From the NCBI GenBank assembly GCA_965224015.1, contig OZ245032.1:62001-126000 (forward strand): 64,000 bases of DNA, given 5' to 3'. The position numbers and the translations under genes are program-made. This DNA is from CBDCVD01 sp965224015 (GTDB taxonomy: Bacteria; Pseudomonadota; Alphaproteobacteria; Rhizobiales; CBDCVD01). Every line of letters starts with the position of its first letter. Within the stretch, counting starts at the first letter, position 1. The notes below the pieces were generated by a model. The model had not been told where the DNA came from, did no database searches, and saw nothing but the letters and a program-made list of their open reading frames with translations. Shown here piece by piece: positions 1 to 8,520 of the stretch.

Positions 1-2832
1 GTGCGAGACATTTCCATTGCCGATATGCTGATGGGTATTCAGCCAAAGCCGGATCGTTTTGATGCGCTTGTTAATCAGTTAGAGGATTTTGCCTCCCAAA
101 AACTGCAAACCATTACCAGCCCTGAGGAATTGGCGGAGCGGATGGCGGGCAAGGCGTCGATCATAAAGGACGTTCTGTATCAGACATTAAAAGAAGATAA
201 GGAGAAGGTCAGCGAACTCGCAGGACAGTTCAAGGCGTTCCAAGACCAATTGATACACACACTCAGGGAGGAAGAATTCGCCGACATATACGCGGAGACG
301 ATCGCTTACGGCCTGTTTGGTGCGCGCTTGCATGATGAGAGCAAGCATGATTTTTCCCGCGAGGAGGCCCTTGACCTGCTGCCGAAGTCAAATCCGTTTT
401 TGCGCAACCTTTTTTCTTTTATTGCCGGCACGGGTCTTGGAATCGGCTTGCGGCGCAGCGTTGACGAGTTGGCGGAAATATTCCAGGCGGTGGACTTGGC
501 CAAGCTGTTTGAGAATTTCGGCGCGTTTACCCAAAAAGATGATCCGTTCATTCATTTCTATGAGGATTTTCTCGCCAAATATAACCCCGCCAAGCGAAAG
601 GCGCGCGGCGTTTGGTACACACCAGAGCCGGTGGTGCGCTTTATCGTTCGTGCTGTTGATGATGTGTTGCGTCAGGAATTCGGCCTTGCACAAGGCCTGG
701 CGGACACCGCAAAAGTTACCGTCGACTGGGACACGGGTGAGACAGGCGGCAAGAGTGGTGACAAGGAGGTGGTAACTACGCAAAAGCGAGACCTGCACCG
801 GGTGCAAATCCTTGATCCGGCAGCGGGTACGGGCACTTTCCTGGCCGAGGTCATCAAGCAGATCGCCCCCAAGGTCAAGGACATCGCGCCAGGCCAATGG
901 AATGGGTATGTGGAAAAAGAACTCATCCCACGCCTGCACGGGTTTGAGTTGCTCATGGCATCTTATGCCATGTGCCACACCAAGCTCGACATGATGTTGA
1001 ACGAGCTGGAGTACAAGACAACACGTGAGGACCCTCCGCGCCTTGGGGTCTACCTTACCAACTCTCTTGAGGAAGGAAGCGTGGTCAAGCATTACTTGGG
1101 CTTTGCCCAATGGTTGGCCAATGAGGCCAATCATGCCAATACGGTTAAGCGCAACGTGCCGGTCATGTGCGTCATCGGCAATCCGCCCTATTCGGGCGAG
1201 AGCGCCAACAAGGGGCCATGGATCCAGGACCTGATCGACGTTTATAAAAAGGAACCAGGGGGCCAGGAGAAGCTTAAAGAGCGCAATCCTAAGTGGCTCA
1301 ATGACGATTATGTCAAATTTATCCGCTTTGCCGAATATATGATTGAGAAAAACGGCGAAGGGGTGCTCGGTTTTATCACCAATCACGGTTATCTGGACAA
1401 CCCCACCTTTCGCGGCATGCGCTGGCATTTGCTGAAGACGTTCGACAAAATCCATGTGCTCGACCTGCACGGCAACGCCAAGAAAAAGGAGATCGCTCCC
1501 GACGGCTCTGCGGACAAGAACGTTTTCGACATCCAGCAGGGGGTGGCGATTGTTATCGCTGTCAAGAAACGCACGGAGGTGGGAGCGGACAAGGCCCTGG
1601 CGCGGGTTTACCACGGTGATTTGTGGGGAACGCGGCAGGAAAAGTACAAAGCCCTGGACACGAAGCGTGTCGTGGAACTGTGCGACGAGCAACTGGAGAT
1701 GCGCCCTCCGCACTATCTCTTTGTCAAACGCGATTTTGAATTGCAAGAGGCCTATGAGAAAGGGTTTTCCCTTACCGCTTTGATGCCGGTGAACTCGGTG
1801 GGTATTGTCACCGCCCGTGACGCCCTGACCATTGATATGCACAGGGATGTCCTATGGCAGCGGGTTCGGGATTTCGCTTGTTTGGAACCTGAGCAAGCGA
1901 GAGCGAAATATGCACTGGGTAAGGATGTGCGTGACTGGCGAGTTGAATGGGCGCAGAAAGACATAACCAACAACATGTCCTCCCGTAAATTACAAAGAAT
2001 TGCCTATCGCCCTTTCGATCCCCGCTGGACATATTATACGGGTCATTCGAGAGGATTTCTTTGTTATCCCCGCTCCGAGGTCATGCGGCATATGCTCAAT
2101 GGAGAGAATGTTGGCCTTGCTACAGCGCGAAGCAATAAAAATCCATTTCCTAACCACTTCTTCATTTCAGACAAAATAGCGGAAACGAAGTATTCTGAAA
2201 GCAGTACGCAATCGGCTTTATTCCCCCTCTACCTCTACCCTGATGACGATGCTGAGCAAGCGGACGCCCTTGCCCCCACCGAGCGCACGGTCAACATGGA
2301 GCCAAGCATTCGCACGGCCATTGCAGACGCTGGCGAGGACAAGGCGCACGGGCGCCCCGATGAGATGGCTATTTTCGACTATATCTACGGGGTTCTCCAT
2401 TGCCCCGCTTACCGGGAAACCTACAAGGAATTTCTCAAAAGCGATTTTCCGCGCATTCCCTATCCCTCCTCACCAGGGGTGTTTTGGGACATCTCCGAGA
2501 AGGGCGGGCACTTGCGCCGCCTGCACCTGATAGACGACGATGCCATCGGCAAGACCCCTTACCCGTTCCATGGGGAGGGGGAGAGTGTTGTGGAAAAACC
2601 CTACCTTGATGGCGAGCGCGTGTTCATCAACAAAACCCAGTACTTTGACAATGTCCCGCAAGTGGCCTGGACATTTTTCATCGGCGGCTATCAGCCGGCG
2701 CAGAAATGGCTCAAGGACCGCAAGGGCCGCACACTCACCTTCGAGGACATCCGTCACTACCAAAAGATCATAAAAATTCTTGAGGAAACCCATCGCATTA
2801 TGGATACAATCCCCATGCCGCACCTCGTTTGA
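1..2832 (+). CDS. Type ISP restriction-modification enzyme, methyltransferase and specificity part (5' partial)
   Basis: The frame is open from base 1, so the gene probably begins left of the window; 943 residues are visible. Motif I of an N6-adenine methyltransferase (DPAAGTGTF) lies at about residues 272-280 and the catalytic NPPY motif at 394-397. The C-terminal third carries RPFDPRW, then NHFFISDKIAETK and SSTQSALFPLYLYP, which are hallmarks of the LlaBIII-type C-terminal target-recognition domain. Family members are single-chain enzymes of about 1500-1600 residues with an N-terminal nuclease and helicase, so those domains should lie upstream. Role: DNA methylation plus restriction of foreign DNA. 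A standalone methylase is possible if the upstream half is missing. The family call is firm; completeness is unknown. Confidence 0.88.
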   Translation: MRDISIADMLMGIQPKPDRFDALVNQLEDFASQKLQTITSPEELAERMAGKASIIKDVLYQTLKEDKEKVSELAGQFKAFQDQLIHTLREEEFADIYAETIAYGLFGARLHDESKHDFSREEALDLLPKSNPFLRNLFSFIAGTGLGIGLRRSVDELAEIFQAVDLAKLFENFGAFTQKDDPFIHFYEDFLAKYNPAKRKARGVWYTPEPVVRFIVRAVDDVLRQEFGLAQGLADTAKVTVDWDTGETGGKSGDKEVVTTQKRDLHRVQILDPAAGTGTFLAEVIKQIAPKVKDIAPGQWNGYVEKELIPRLHGFELLMASYAMCHTKLDMMLNELEYKTTREDPPRLGVYLTNSLEEGSVVKHYLGFAQWLANEANHANTVKRNVPVMCVIGNPPYSGESANKGPWIQDLIDVYKKEPGGQEKLKERNPKWLNDDYVKFIRFAEYMIEKNGEGVLGFITNHGYLDNPTFRGMRWHLLKTFDKIHVLDLHGNAKKKEIAPDGSADKNVFDIQQGVAIVIAVKKRTEVGADKALARVYHGDLWGTRQEKYKALDTKRVVELCDEQLEMRPPHYLFVKRDFELQEAYEKGFSLTALMPVNSVGIVTARDALTIDMHRDVLWQRVRDFACLEPEQARAKYALGKDVRDWRVEWAQKDITNNMSSRKLQRIAYRPFDPRWTYYTGHSRGFLCYPRSEVMRHMLNGENVGLATARSNKNPFPNHFFISDKIAETKYSESSTQSALFPLYLYPDDDAEQADALAPTERTVNMEPSIRTAIADAGEDKAHGRPDEMAIFDYIYGVLHCPAYRETYKEFLKSDFPRIPYPSSPGVFWDISEKGGHLRRLHLIDDDAIGKTPYPFHGEGESVVEKPYLDGERVFINKTQYFDNVPQVAWTFFIGGYQPAQKWLKDRKGRTLTFEDIRHYQKIIKILEETHRIMDTIPMPHLV

Positions 2833-2903
2833 TCTCACTGGTGACAAGATCGCCCTGCTGGAGCGCACGACACAAGCGCGTTGACAATAACCCCAAGACA
2901 AAC

Positions 2904-2940
2904 CTATAGCAAAATGGGTACACCTAAACGTATGCTGATC
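2904..2940. repeat. Dispersed repeat, GGGTACA family (half copy)
   Basis: The segment starts CTATAGCAAAATGGGTACAC and ends near TATGCTGATC, 17 bases before the GST start. It matches the right half of the hairpin elements at 39781-39843 and 40103-40164 and pieces at 8521-8558, 8685-8727 and 8763-8806. Only one arm is present, so it cannot form the full hairpin. Confidence 0.6.
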
Positions 2941-2957
2941 TAAAGGACAAGACAACC

Positions 2958-3962
2958 ATGGGACTGCTACAAGAAGGAAAGTGGGTCGACCGCTGGTACG
3001 ACACCGCATCAACCAAGGGTCGGTTTGTGCGCAAACAGTCGCAGTTTCGCAACTGGGTCACCCCCGACGGCGCCCCGGGCGCAAGCGGTGAGGGCGGCTT
3101 TGCGGCCAAAGCGGGACGCTATCATCTTTATGTCTCCTACGCCTGCCCCTGGGCCCACCGCACCCTTATCTTTCGTATTCTCAAGGGCCTTGAGGACATG
3201 GTCTCCGTCTCTGTGGTCAACTGGTTAATGGGGGCCGAGGGCTGGACATTCCCCCCATCGCCCGCAGCCGATGGCGCCACCCCCGACACCCTCAATCATG
3301 CTACCCAGCTGCACCAAATCTACACCAAAGCCGATCCGCACTACTCCGGCCGCGTGACGGTGCCGGTCTTGTGGGATCGCACCCACGAAACCATTGTCTC
3401 CAACGAATCCTCGGAAATCATCCGCATGTTCAACAGCGCCTTTGACGGCATTGGGGCGAGGCCTGGGGACTATTATCCCGCTCCCATGCGCGAGGACATA
3501 GACGCGGTCAACGCACGGATATACAAAACGGTCAACAATGGGGTCTATAAGGCAGGCTTTGCCACCACCCAAGAGGCCTATGACGAGGCCGTCACACAAG
3601 TGTTCGAGACCCTGGATTGGCTTGATGAGCGCCTTGCCACCAAACGCTATCTGATGGGCTCAGCCATCACGGAGGCCGACTGGCGTCTGTTCACCACCCT
3701 GGTGCGCTTTGATCCGGTTTATGTGGGGCATTTTAAATGCAATATCCGCCGCCTTGCGGATTACCCGAACCTTAGCGGCTATTTGCGCGAGCTGTATCAA
3801 TTGCCAGGAATCGCGGAGACGGTCAATATGGATCATATCAAGAACCACTACTATGGCAGCCACGAGACCATCAACCCAACCCGTATCGTGCCCCGCGGCC
3901 CGAAACTCGACTACACCGCCCCCCACGGGCGGGAGGCGCTTGATGCGGATGATGCGGACTGA
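2958..3962 (+). CDS. Glutathione S-transferase, glutathionyl-hydroquinone reductase type
   Basis: The 334-residue protein carries the Xi-class signature YACPWAHR at residues 61-68, with catalytic Cys63, followed by the VSVVNWLM segment of this family. The C-terminal helical GST domain covers roughly residues 170-300 (DWLDERLATKRYLMG, TEADWRLFTTLVRFD). Family role: glutathione-dependent reduction of glutathionyl-hydroquinones in the cytoplasm, linked to quinone detoxification. Length matches YqjG/ECM4-type proteins (about 320-370). The ATG is preceded by a purine-rich AAAGGACAAGACAACC stretch acting as ribosome site. It ends one base before the convergent S4 gene. Confidence 0.9.
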   Translation: MGLLQEGKWVDRWYDTASTKGRFVRKQSQFRNWVTPDGAPGASGEGGFAAKAGRYHLYVSYACPWAHRTLIFRILKGLEDMVSVSVVNWLMGAEGWTFPPSPAADGATPDTLNHATQLHQIYTKADPHYSGRVTVPVLWDRTHETIVSNESSEIIRMFNSAFDGIGARPGDYYPAPMREDIDAVNARIYKTVNNGVYKAGFATTQEAYDEAVTQVFETLDWLDERLATKRYLMGSAITEADWRLFTTLVRFDPVYVGHFKCNIRRLADYPNLSGYLRELYQLPGIAETVNMDHIKNHYYGSHETINPTRIVPRGPKLDYTAPHGREALDADDAD

Positions 3963-4367
3963 TCAGGTCCCGTCTCGGGTGAGGGCCTGGAGTTGCCGGC
4001 GTTCCTTTTTTGTGGGGCGACCGGAGCCTTTATCGCGCGCAGGGCGCGCGGCAGCAGCGGCAGGAGGAAGATCGTGCGGACCCGCCCGCGACGGCAGGAC
4101 CGGCGTGAGGTCCTCGTAAAGCAATCGCGCCTCGGCTGCGGGGCCGCGGCGGCTGCCTGTTGCCAGAATTTTGAGTACCCGCACCCGTCCTCGCAGGGAG
4201 ATGGTCAGCACATCGCCGGGTCCGACCGGCTTTGCCGCACCATTAATCTTGATGCGGTTGACGCGGATTTTGCCGCCGCGTGCCAGTTGGCTGGCCAATG
4301 CACGAGACTTGGTTACACGCGCATACCAAAGCCACTTGTCAACCCGAATTTTCGAACCTGCTGTCAC
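3963..4367 (-). CDS. hslR: S4-domain RNA-binding protein (Hsp15/HslR family)
   Basis: An S4 domain spans residues 7-65 (KIRVDKWLWYARVTKSRALA, GGKIRVNRIKI, GPGDVLTI). The basic tail ends GRPTKKERRQLQAL, typical of alphaproteobacterial Hsp15-like proteins that bind stalled 50S subunits carrying nascent-chain tRNA. The start is GTG at 4367; there is no convincing ribosome-binding site, because a dispersed repeat begins only five bases upstream (4372). The stop abuts the end of the convergent GST gene. Family assignment is good; ribosome rescue is inferred from E. coli Hsp15. Confidence 0.85.
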   Translation of the reverse strand: MTAGSKIRVDKWLWYARVTKSRALASQLARGGKIRVNRIKINGAAKPVGPGDVLTISLRGRVRVLKILATGSRRGPAAEARLLYEDLTPVLPSRAGPHDLPPAAAAARPARDKGSGRPTKKERRQLQALTRDGT

Positions 4368-4371
4368 GTTA

Positions 4372-4416
4372 CTATAGCAAAATGCGTTTAATTGGAGTCA
4401 TGGGCATTCCGTAACC
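4372..4416. repeat. CTATAGCAAAATGCG repeat
   Basis: Begins CTATAGCAAAATGCGTTTAA and continues through a conserved GTCATGGGCATTCCGTA. Related copies are at 40052-40090 and 45998-46061; only the last has both inverted ends. This copy occupies the place where the 5' leader of the adjacent minus-strand S4 gene should be. Confidence 0.65.
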
Positions 4417-4458
4417 CCAGTTATGGGTAAGGGATTTTTCTGACGCTCTAGCTGTGAA

Positions 4459-4550
4459 CTTTCAATAAGTTGTTCTCAAGGTGGCCGGTCTGAAGTCTGG
4501 GCTATTGCGGCCATTGCCGCCAGCAAAGCCATATCAGGCCATTCATCTGA
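4459..4550. repeat. 92-bp dispersed repeat, copy 1
   Basis: Starts CTTTCAATAAGTTGTTCTCA and ends GGCCATTCATCTGA. A second copy of identical length and about 90 % identity lies at 61618-61709. Here its last 14 bases are also the outer left arm of the 134-bp hairpin element, so the two families are fused. Confidence 0.75.
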
Positions 4551-4670
4551 TCATTGCTTTTTTTCGATTTCTCCCGCGCTGTCAAGGGTTTAAAAACCGC
4601 TGGAAGCGGCGCGAAGCGCCCTTGACAGCGCGGGAGAAATCGAACATCTCTCATGATCAGACGAATGGCC
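4537..4670. repeat. 134-bp nested hairpin element, copy 1
   Basis: The outer arms are 4537-4553 (GGCCATTCATCTGATCA) and 4654-4670, which pair except at one position. The inner arms 4564-4588 and 4619-4643 are 25 bases each and perfectly complementary. The apex holds GGCGCGAAGCGCC, a small hairpin of its own. A conserved tail (4671-4723) ends ATCTAGCGC and contains the stop codon of the neighbouring permease gene. With the two repeats before it, this accounts for nearly all of the 4368-4718 gap. Confidence 0.85.
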
Positions 4671-4718
4671 ACCTGCACCCGATGAATTTACCAGAGACAA
4701 CCTCTTGGCGTTACACAT

Positions 4719-5399
4719 CTAGCGCAGCACCATCATCGCGTCTGAATCCTCGGCGCCAAGCCTGGTCTGCACGACACGGGTCAACCGCAAAAATACGGTC
4801 GATATCAACCAGTACAGCAGGGCAATCGTCGCGAAGGTCTCTACCGGGGTGAACGTGCGCCCGTTGATGTCATGGGCGGCATAGGTCAGTTCGGCCACGG
4901 TAATCATCGATAGCAGCGACGATTCCTTGATCATCGTCAGGGCAATATTGGTGCCGGGGGGAAAGACATAGCGGTACAACTGGGGAAAAATGACCCGGCG
5001 CATATAAAATCCGTACTTTAGGCCGAGCGCCTCACAGGCATCGAACTGACCCTTGGGAACCGATTCAACACCGCCGCGAAAGATCTCGGCAAAATACGCC
5101 CCACCATAGATCGACAGGCAGAAAAAGCCCGTCGTCAGCCCCGCCAGACGAATGCCGTAAAAGGGTAGCGCATAAAACACCATGAATATCAGGATCAACA
5201 GCGGTACATTGCGGATGATTTCAATATAGGCGATCGCACTCCAGCGCAGAAACCGCCTGGTGGAAATGCGCATCAGACAAACGAAGACGCCGATAAAAAT
5301 ACCGATGGGAATGGAAACCGCGGATATCAGCAGTGTATTGCCGATACCATTAAAAAGGATGTCGCGATTACTCCATATCGCCATGTAGTCAAAGTTCAT
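4719..5399 (-). CDS. Polar amino-acid ABC transporter permease (HisM/GltK family)
   Basis: The 226-residue inner-membrane protein begins with a periplasmic stretch (NFDYMAIWSNRDILFNGIGN) and has about five membrane helices. The cytoplasmic coupling EAA loop reads EALGLKYGFYMRRVIFPQ. AGGA lies nine bases before the ATG. It is the last gene of a minus-strand operon after the binding protein and the other permease. Its TAG stop at 4719-4721 lies inside the CTAG end of an adjoining repeat, so the C-terminus (EDSDAMMVLR) may have been cut or extended by that insertion. Substrate not determined. Confidence 0.92.
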   Translation of the reverse strand: MNFDYMAIWSNRDILFNGIGNTLLISAVSIPIGIFIGVFVCLMRISTRRFLRWSAIAYIEIIRNVPLLILIFMVFYALPFYGIRLAGLTTGFFCLSIYGGAYFAEIFRGGVESVPKGQFDACEALGLKYGFYMRRVIFPQLYRYVFPPGTNIALTMIKESSLLSMITVAELTYAAHDINGRTFTPVETFATIALLYWLISTVFLRLTRVVQTRLGAEDSDAMMVLR

Positions 5400-5455
5400 C
5401 GGTCGTTGTCCTGGATGTGTAATGTCAGCAGGTCGTTGCTAAGACATGCCACGCT

Positions 5456-6118
5456 CTAGAGGCGATACTTCATCGAACGCCGCTGCAAAAACTCACCAAA
5501 CTGGCTGATTGAAAAGCAGATGACGAAATAGATTAGCGCCGCCAGACCCAAAACTTCGACCGGGCGGAACGTCTCATTGTAAAGCATCTGCGAGGCGCGA
5601 GTCAGCTCAACCAGCGTGATTGTCGATAATAGCGGCGTGATCTTGATCACCATGGTGAACTCATTCACCAAAAGCGGAATAACGCTGTAATAGACCTGGG
5701 GCAGAATAATCTTAAACCAGACCTTGTATTTGGATAGCCCGAGCGCTTGCGCGGCCTCCCATTGCCCGGCGGGGATGCGGCTCAGGCCACCGCGCAGGAT
5801 TTCCGCAACATAGGCGCCGCTGTTGAAGCCGACGGCCATGATGCCGGCCGTAAACGGGCCGATGTTAACGCCGATCAGCGGCGCCAGCGCATAATAGAAA
5901 ACCAGGATTTGCACCAGGGCTGGCGTGCCGCGAATAAAGCTGCCATAAACGCCGACGAATTTTCGCAGCAACCAGTATCGGCTATTGCGCATAAAGAGCA
6001 ATCCGGTACCGACAACCAGCCCGACCGCGCAAGCGACCAGCCCGACGAAAATCGTATAAAGCGCCCCCCAAAACAGGGGGCCCGCCTTCGGGATGATCTC
6101 AAGGAACTGAAGGTCCAT
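5456..6118 (-). CDS. Polar amino-acid ABC transporter permease
   Basis: The 220-residue membrane protein has the HisQ/GlnP-type fold: hydrophobic helices from residue 17 on, the FIRGTPALVQILVFY motif, and the EAA loop QALGLSKYKVWFKIILPQ. It forms a heterodimer channel with the product of the next gene (4719-5399), 56 bases downstream. The stop codon at 5456-5458 is embedded in the sequence TAAGACATGCCACGCTCTAG, which matches the end of the 116-bp repeat family. No gene for an ATPase subunit occurs in the operon. Confidence 0.92.
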   Translation of the reverse strand: MDLQFLEIIPKAGPLFWGALYTIFVGLVACAVGLVVGTGLLFMRNSRYWLLRKFVGVYGSFIRGTPALVQILVFYYALAPLIGVNIGPFTAGIMAVGFNSGAYVAEILRGGLSRIPAGQWEAAQALGLSKYKVWFKIILPQVYYSVIPLLVNEFTMVIKITPLLSTITLVELTRASQMLYNETFRPVEVLGLAALIYFVICFSISQFGEFLQRRSMKYRL

Positions 6119-6172
6119 GCGCCAAGGCTTTCAACGTGATGGGCGGCGGTGCCGCGCTGCATGCATTTTGTT

Positions 6173-6237
6173 GGCGGTTGCGTTGCGACCGCCCTGCCGC
6201 GCCAACCCCTCATACGGCAAACAGGTGCTTGCCGTAT
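6173..6237 (-). promoter_or_regulatory. Two intra-operon hairpins after the binding-protein gene
   Basis: Between the binding-protein stop and the first permease start lie ATACGGCAA / TTGCCGTAT (6212-6220 and 6229-6237; nine perfect pairs, eight-base loop) and GGCGGT / ACCGCC (6173-6193). Neither has a long U-tract. Such structures usually stabilise the upstream mRNA or attenuate readthrough, giving more binding protein than permease. Confidence 0.6.
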
Positions 6238-6252
6238 AAGAAGATCATACGC

Positions 6253-7104
6253 CTAAAGCGCCCCTTCGGGAAGATAATCCTCGGGCAGCTCCATTTCAAA
6301 GCCAAACCACTTTTGCTGTAATGTGCTCAAGGTCCCATCGTTTTGCAGGCGAACGAGGATATCGTTTACGCGATCGCGCAGATCGGCACCGTCGGGATGG
6401 GCAACCCAGGCAAACAGGGTGCCAGTGCCGATGTTGACAAGCTGGGCAAAGGTATTCGGCCTTTGCCTCTGCATTGTCGCCAGGGAGAACGAGGGTATGG
6501 TGCCGATGTCGATTTGCCCACCGGCCAGCGCAAGCCGCAGATCATCATTGGACTTAAAGCCGCGGATTTGCGCAAAGCCCTCACCGCCATTGGCTTTAAG
6601 CTGCGCATCGACCGCCTCCACTTCCTGCGCCAGGGAGGAGCCGAGTTCCACACCGACGATTTTACCGCCGACATCGTCCAGACCGGACATACTGTCATCG
6701 CCATGGCGCTTTACCAGCATGGTATGGGCGATGGCAAGTGGACGGGTAAACGCATATTTGGTAACTCGATCCGGCTTGATTGCCACCGACGTGGCGACGA
6801 TGTCGTATTTTTTGGCCAGAACGCCTGCCAGAATGCCGTCCCACGGCAGTTGAAGTTGTTCGAGCTCGACACCAAGGTCCGCGACCACCAGATCCAGGAT
6901 ATCCTTGCCATAGCCGACAACCTTGCCATCTTTAAGATATTCCATGGGCGGATAAGCCACCTCGGTGGCAACCGTGATCTTGCCCCGGGCCTTGATCGAT
7001 TCCAGTACCGATTGTGCACTCGCCTGTGCGCCAGCGCACGCAAGCACAACCCCCGTTATCAGAGCCGATATCGAGAATTTTGAACGTCTGTTGGCTGATT
7101 TCAT
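6253..7104 (-). CDS. Amino-acid ABC transporter periplasmic binding protein
   Basis: This SBP family 3 protein starts with a Sec signal peptide (MKSANRRSKF, then a hydrophobic stretch ending AGAQASA). The mature part opens ARGKITVATEVAYPPMEYLK and later has WDGILAGVLAKKYDIVATSV, the usual lobe-1 pattern. The ATG at 7104 was chosen over one nine codons upstream because GGGAG lies seven bases before it; this gives 283 residues. It is first in an operon with two permeases. A LysR regulator is divergently oriented and probably controls it. The ligand is likely a polar amino acid or derivative. Confidence 0.93.
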   Translation of the reverse strand: MKSANRRSKFSISALITGVVLACAGAQASAQSVLESIKARGKITVATEVAYPPMEYLKDGKVVGYGKDILDLVVADLGVELEQLQLPWDGILAGVLAKKYDIVATSVAIKPDRVTKYAFTRPLAIAHTMLVKRHGDDSMSGLDDVGGKIVGVELGSSLAQEVEAVDAQLKANGGEGFAQIRGFKSNDDLRLALAGGQIDIGTIPSFSLATMQRQRPNTFAQLVNIGTGTLFAWVAHPDGADLRDRVNDILVRLQNDGTLSTLQQKWFGFEMELPEDYLPEGAL

Positions 7105-7563
7105 TTCAATCTCCCTTTTGTCAGATTTCAACTTTGGTGGTGACCGTCACGCTCTGTCGAATATGTAAGTACGTAATATTTTGCCTCTGTCCGCGGCCAT
7201 TCGTCAAGTTACCCGCGACCTTTCAGCGGGTTGTTCGCAAGACGGGCAAGTCTGACGCATTGCCTCTTGCGGTCGTGGTCACAGCAGGACCCTTTCGGGC
7301 CATCCATGCGACGCGTTTTTTCGAGAACACCCTATTGAAATTACACAATTAGGTGTTGACGCCATTGCGCGTTACCGGGTTGTGTCATCCTGTAGAAAGC
7401 AGCGAGCGCGGGTTCGTTTCAAAAGCAGTTCGAAATACGATGTCCTTACACATTATATCGGGCCCGCTGTGTTTATTGCACCGAAGTGATTATAAAGATA
7501 GGCTTAATATATAGATTGATAAATGCTAACCTGTCGAAGTTCACATTGAGAAATCAGGACGTA
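7105..7563. other. Divergent control region between ABC operon and LysR gene
   Basis: No gene seen. It contains an imperfect inverted repeat, ACACCCTATTG (7327-7337) and CAATTAGGTGT (7346-7356), nine of eleven pairs with an eight-base spacer, a plausible LysR-type operator. The spacer TTGAAATTACACA also resembles the tail of the 134-bp repeat family (12984-12996), so this may instead be a decayed repeat end. AT-rich sequence around 7500-7520 may hold the LysR promoter. Confidence 0.4.
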
Positions 7564-8481
7564 ATGGTCAAACTCTCTCCCGCCCTTGCCGATGTCGATA
7601 TCAAGCTGTTGCGGATTTTCTGCACCATCGTTGAATGCGGCGGGTTTACCCAGGCGCAGACCGAGTTGAACCTGTCCCGATCGACCATCAGCACCCATAT
7701 GGCCAATCTGGAGATACGTCTTGGTTTTCGACTATGTCAGCGCGGGCGGGCTGGCTTCGCTGTGACATCGCGGGGCCGGGCGGTGTACGATTCGTCCCGC
7801 TCCCTGCTGGCGCTGATTGAGGGATACCATGCGCAGATCACGCAACTGCGTGAGCGGATTGTCGGCGAGATTACCGTTGGTGTGATGGACAACATCATCA
7901 CAAACCGGCAGTGTCTTTTGCACCAGGCGATCAGCGAGGCGATGTCAAATTCAACGGATTTGAGAATTATTCTGCGGATCGCGCCGCCAGATCAGATCGA
8001 AGAGCAGTTGGTTCGCGGCCGGTTGCAGGTCGCCGTCGCATCAAAATTTCAGGCCTTGAGAAGCATATCGCAAAAACAGCTCTTTCTCGAACAGCAACAT
8101 TTGTTTTGCGGCAGGAACCATCCGCTGTTCGATGTCCGCGAGCAGGCTTTGACCCACCAGTTGATCGCGCAGCAAGACTATGTGCGCCGCGGTTACGTCT
8201 CAACACAGACGCCCCATTCTCCTGTTTTCAAACGTCCAGCACTTGCCGTCTCGCATCAGATGGAGGGGCTTGCCCATTTCATTCTGAGCGGCCGTTGTAT
8301 CGGGTTTCTGCCCAAGGACTACGCCGCCTATTGGGTTGAACGTGGCGATATGCGCGTCCTGCGCCCCGATTTGTTTGGGTTTGAAATCCCTATCTGCCTG
8401 TCACGTGATGAACACAAGCAACGATCCCTGGCGGCCTCGCATGTTTACAAGGCGATCCTTGACGTTTATCGGCTATCATGA
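7564..8481 (+). CDS. LysR family transcriptional regulator
   Basis: The winged HTH covers roughly residues 5-65 (VDIKLLRIFCTIVECGGFTQ, then LNLSRSTISTHMANLE). The C-terminal half is a periplasmic-binding-like effector domain (GEITVGVMDNIITN onward). I placed the start at the ATG at 7564, which gives 305 residues, the usual size for the family; the longer frame adds 26 atypical residues. It is transcribed away from the amino-acid ABC importer and by position is its likely regulator. The effector cannot be deduced. Confidence 0.9.
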   Translation: MVKLSPALADVDIKLLRIFCTIVECGGFTQAQTELNLSRSTISTHMANLEIRLGFRLCQRGRAGFAVTSRGRAVYDSSRSLLALIEGYHAQITQLRERIVGEITVGVMDNIITNRQCLLHQAISEAMSNSTDLRIILRIAPPDQIEEQLVRGRLQVAVASKFQALRSISQKQLFLEQQHLFCGRNHPLFDVREQALTHQLIAQQDYVRRGYVSTQTPHSPVFKRPALAVSHQMEGLAHFILSGRCIGFLPKDYAAYWVERGDMRVLRPDLFGFEIPICLSRDEHKQRSLAASHVYKAILDVYRLS

Positions 8482-8520
8482 ACCTTATCGCGCGCTTTGC
8501 GCTGGTTGTGACTTCTTACT

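Noticed and set aside
388..1842. 484-residue antisense open frame inside the restriction-modification gene
   Set aside because: It has no recognisable domain, runs opposite a gene with clear methyltransferase motifs, and its composition is that of a reverse-strand shadow.
4564..4643. 25-base inverted repeat as an intrinsic terminator of the S4 gene or permease
   Set aside because: The stem is internal to a larger dispersed element, is longer than usual for terminators, and no U-tract follows the stem on either strand.
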